From JAVKLU01 sp031538895 (GTDB taxonomy: Bacteria > Pseudomonadota > Gammaproteobacteria > Burkholderiales > Burkholderiaceae): 64,000 nucleotides of DNA. This document shows positions 62,045 to 64,000 of the stretch, one piece after another. Each line of letters starts with the position of its first letter. Position 1 is the first letter of the stretch. Under the pieces are notes generated by a model. It saw only the letters and a program-made list of their open reading frames with translations. It was not told the origin of the DNA and did not search any database. The stretch is from positions 1 through 64,000 of the forward strand of contig JAVKLU010000020.1 in assembly GCA_031538895.1 (NCBI GenBank). Reading direction: 5' to 3'. The position numbers were made by a program, and so were the translations under genes.

Positions 62045-64000
62045 ATACCGGCAGGTTTTATGTCACCCAGAACGTCATTTAGAGGAATATTTTTTTGTTC
62101 CAACAATGCGTCATATACCCAAGCGCTATGGACAACATTTTTCACATAGTCTCGGGTTTCATTAAAAGGAATTGTTTCAACAAAAATGGCACCCTCAACA
62201 CTTCCGTCAAAACTGTTTTTCCATTTGTGCGCACGACCAGGCCCCGCGTTATAGGCCGCCGCCGCCAATATCCAAGACCCTGAAAACTGATCCAGCAGCG
62301 TTTTAAGGTAGCGCACGCCTAAACGGACATTAACATCGGGATGTGCCAAAGACTGACGACGAAACGGTATACGGTATTGACGCGCGACTAAGGCCGCGGT
62401 CTTTGGCATGACTTGCATCAGTCCCCGCGCTCCGGCTGATGAATGCGCACTGGTCACAAAGCGTGATTCTTGGCGCATGATGCCATAGATAAAAGACGTG
62501 CTCACACCAGCCGATCGCGCCTCAGCACCGACCATTTTTTTAAATGGGACGGGATAGCGCTGCAACCAATCGATATTTTTCTTCGTCCGTAGCGATGCGG
62601 CAATACAGCGATCAATCATATTGCGTTCGCAAGATTGACGTGCCAAGGCCAGTAAATTGGGCTCATCCAAATCGCGCAATAACCAACTCCATTCACTGAT
62701 CATGTCGGCATACAAGCCGATAGCCTGCAAAGATTGAATGCGATCTAGGGCCTTAGAAAATCGTGCTTGATCAATCGTAAACGCATCGGACTCAGACAGC
62801 TGATTGGTTCGACTCACCTTTTTATCAAGTGCCAAACGCGCCAAATCTGGATAAAAACCCTGCCCTTGGGCCACTTTTTCCAACAGCTTTTGACGCAGCT
62901 CGCTGTCTTGTCCTAAAGCTCCTAGAGCATAGGCACGCCAATACAACCACGCATTCACATTGCGCAAACTCTCGGGCATCTGCGCAATTGCGCCCAATAC
63001 GGCGGTCCAATCACGCCGATGAAGCGCAGCGCGTACACGCCATTCTTGTTGAAATTGGGTCAAGAGCGTATTTTCATTGATTTTTTTCCACCAGATATGT
63101 GCGTCTGCGCTTGCCGTCAAGCTCAAACGCAAAGCCATCACACTGTCAGCTTGACCCTGCATGGCGGCCGGCATCCGATCATAATTGGCGCTTAACCACG
63201 CCTGCGCTTTTTCAGGTTGCGCCCGCGCATAAGCCGTCAGCGCCAGCACGCCGATTGCTTGATTGGCAATCATTCGGTCCAATAAACTTTGCGGATGCGA
63301 TAACAATTGTTTGACTTGACTGGCCTCAAGGCCTAATACAGACAACATTGCCAAAAATTCATCGCTCTGGTTTTGCTCTAAAAAATGCTGCGTCCAAGAC
63401 CACATTTCCGAATTGGGCATTTTTTGACGAGAGGACAAGGCTCTTAACAAACTCATACATCCCTGATGGTTTTTTGTAAATTCGCTCATTAGCCCCCGAG
63501 TCTCGACAAGAACATCGTCATTCGCGCGCAGGCGCACCAACAATTGATAGCACCTCAACTCAATATTGCGCCCATCACGCGCTGGGTCGTATAAAGCCAT
63601 GAACTGCGTGTCATCTTGTCGCGTACCCAGAACGCGCATCCAATCTTGAAGCAGGCGTTCGGCCACAAATTCTTTTTGATGCGCGGCGATAAATGCCTGT
63701 ACTTCATCTTTTAGGGCGATTGCATCGCCGTTGCGTAGGCGCACACTTAAATCGTAGTAATTTGCATCTGTGGCAAAAATCGTCTTTTGCAATAAGGGCC
63801 GATTCCGATGCACCTTGGCATAGTCGTTACGCATCGCGGCATTACGCAATTCAAAAAAAATTCGCCCCGCCGAATCTGCCGCTGTGACCGTCTGATTTGA
63901 TGACTGTGTTGAAGCAACTAAGGGTTTAGCCGCTAAGGGTTCGCGCACTTTGGTTCGGCCCCAAGCAGCATGAGTAAAGACATCAAGTCCGACAATAAAC
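62041..64000 (-). CDS. slt: Soluble lytic murein transglycosylase (5' end beyond window)
   Basis: The protein cleaves peptidoglycan glycan chains to 1,6-anhydro ends. A long superhelical (U-shaped) N-terminal domain is followed by the catalytic SLT domain: FIYGIMRQESRFVTSAHSSAGARGLMQVMP with the catalytic Glu, HPDVNVRLGVRYLKTLL and AAAAYNAGPGRAHKW. The frame stays open to the last base of the window (FIVGLDVFTHAAWGRTK before the GTG at 63948), which looks like the end of a signal peptide, so the true start lies outside. At least 650 residues are present, as in Slt70-type enzymes. Confidence 0.93.
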   Translation of the reverse strand, partial: FIVGLDVFTHAAWGRTKVREPLAAKPLVASTQSSNQTVTAADSAGRIFFELRNAAMRNDYAKVHRNRPLLQKTIFATDANYYDLSVRLRNGDAIALKDEVQAFIAAHQKEFVAERLLQDWMRVLGTRQDDTQFMALYDPARDGRNIELRCYQLLVRLRANDDVLVETRGLMSEFTKNHQGCMSLLRALSSRQKMPNSEMWSWTQHFLEQNQSDEFLAMLSVLGLEASQVKQLLSHPQSLLDRMIANQAIGVLALTAYARAQPEKAQAWLSANYDRMPAAMQGQADSVMALRLSLTASADAHIWWKKINENTLLTQFQQEWRVRAALHRRDWTAVLGAIAQMPESLRNVNAWLYWRAYALGALGQDSELRQKLLEKVAQGQGFYPDLARLALDKKVSRTNQLSESDAFTIDQARFSKALDRIQSLQAIGLYADMISEWSWLLRDLDEPNLLALARQSCERNMIDRCIAASLRTKKNIDWLQRYPVPFKKMVGAEARSAGVSTSFIYGIMRQESRFVTSAHSSAGARGLMQVMPKTAALVARQYRIPFRRQSLAHPDVNVRLGVRYLKTLLDQFSGSWILAAAAYNAGPGRAHKWKNSFDGSVEGAIFVETIPFNETRDYVKNVVHSAWVYDALLEQKNIPLNDVLGDIKPAGI

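Overview
The window looks like a chromosome segment of a betaproteobacterium, probably order Burkholderiales, of moderate (roughly mid-40s percent) GC content. The basis is the gene set and its order: rpsP-rimM-trmD-rplS, edd-eda, an addB-addA pair, a liv-type transporter operon with an embedded acyl-CoA ligase, and pstSCAB-phoU. I cannot name the genus. Most of the window is ordinary housekeeping sequence, with short tandem repeats at an unusual number of gene junctions.

Layout. 1-12 kb: the end of a membrane protein, prmC, lolA, a CHASE2 sensor-like protein, addB, addA, gyrA. 12-18 kb: an SDR protein, an RfaH/NusG-like regulator, a PfkB-family sugar or nucleoside kinase, a wzz-like gene with a decayed ORF beside it, tRNA-Ser(CGA), lysA, and a divergent uracil-DNA glycosylase-like gene. 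18-29 kb: an outer-membrane barrel protein, a Sel1-repeat protein, the Entner-Doudoroff pair eda/edd, a CoA-type NUDIX hydrolase, the rplS-trmD-rimM-rpsP operon, ppa, a murI lacking one catalytic cysteine, and pyrF.

29.3-37.5 kb is the accessory region and the most interesting part. It opens with a brnT/brnA toxin-antitoxin pair whose toxin gene is broken by a 28-bp tandem duplication. Next comes a complete diversity-generating retroelement (DGR), all on the minus strand: a 1471-residue lipoprotein with an esterase-like domain and a C-terminal DUF1566/Lcl domain (variable repeat VR2), an Avd-type accessory protein, a 117-bp adenine-rich template repeat (TR), a reverse transcriptase, and a second small secreted DUF1566/Lcl protein (VR1). 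Nearly all TR/VR differences fall at TR adenines. Three things are unusual: the TR and the two VRs differ in length by whole AAC-type codons, both VRs are followed at the same spacing by a small hairpin, and a 16.5-copy CAAG tract just before the large target could make its translation phase-variable. The DGR core is visibly richer in GC than its surroundings, which suggests it was acquired.

37.5-64 kb: ycaO, the liv-type ABC operon, thiamine pyrophosphokinase, uvrA, bolA, phoU-pstB-pstA-pstC-pstS behind a clear Pho box, a Spy/CpxP-like protein, a GspL/PilN-like single-pass protein, proA, an LPP20-type lipoprotein, an OsmC-family protein, cca, and a lytic transglycosylase cut by the window end. 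A 143-bp MITE with terminal inverted repeats and 4-bp target duplications occurs three times (37.3, 52.3 and 59.4 kb); one copy sits between pstA and pstB.
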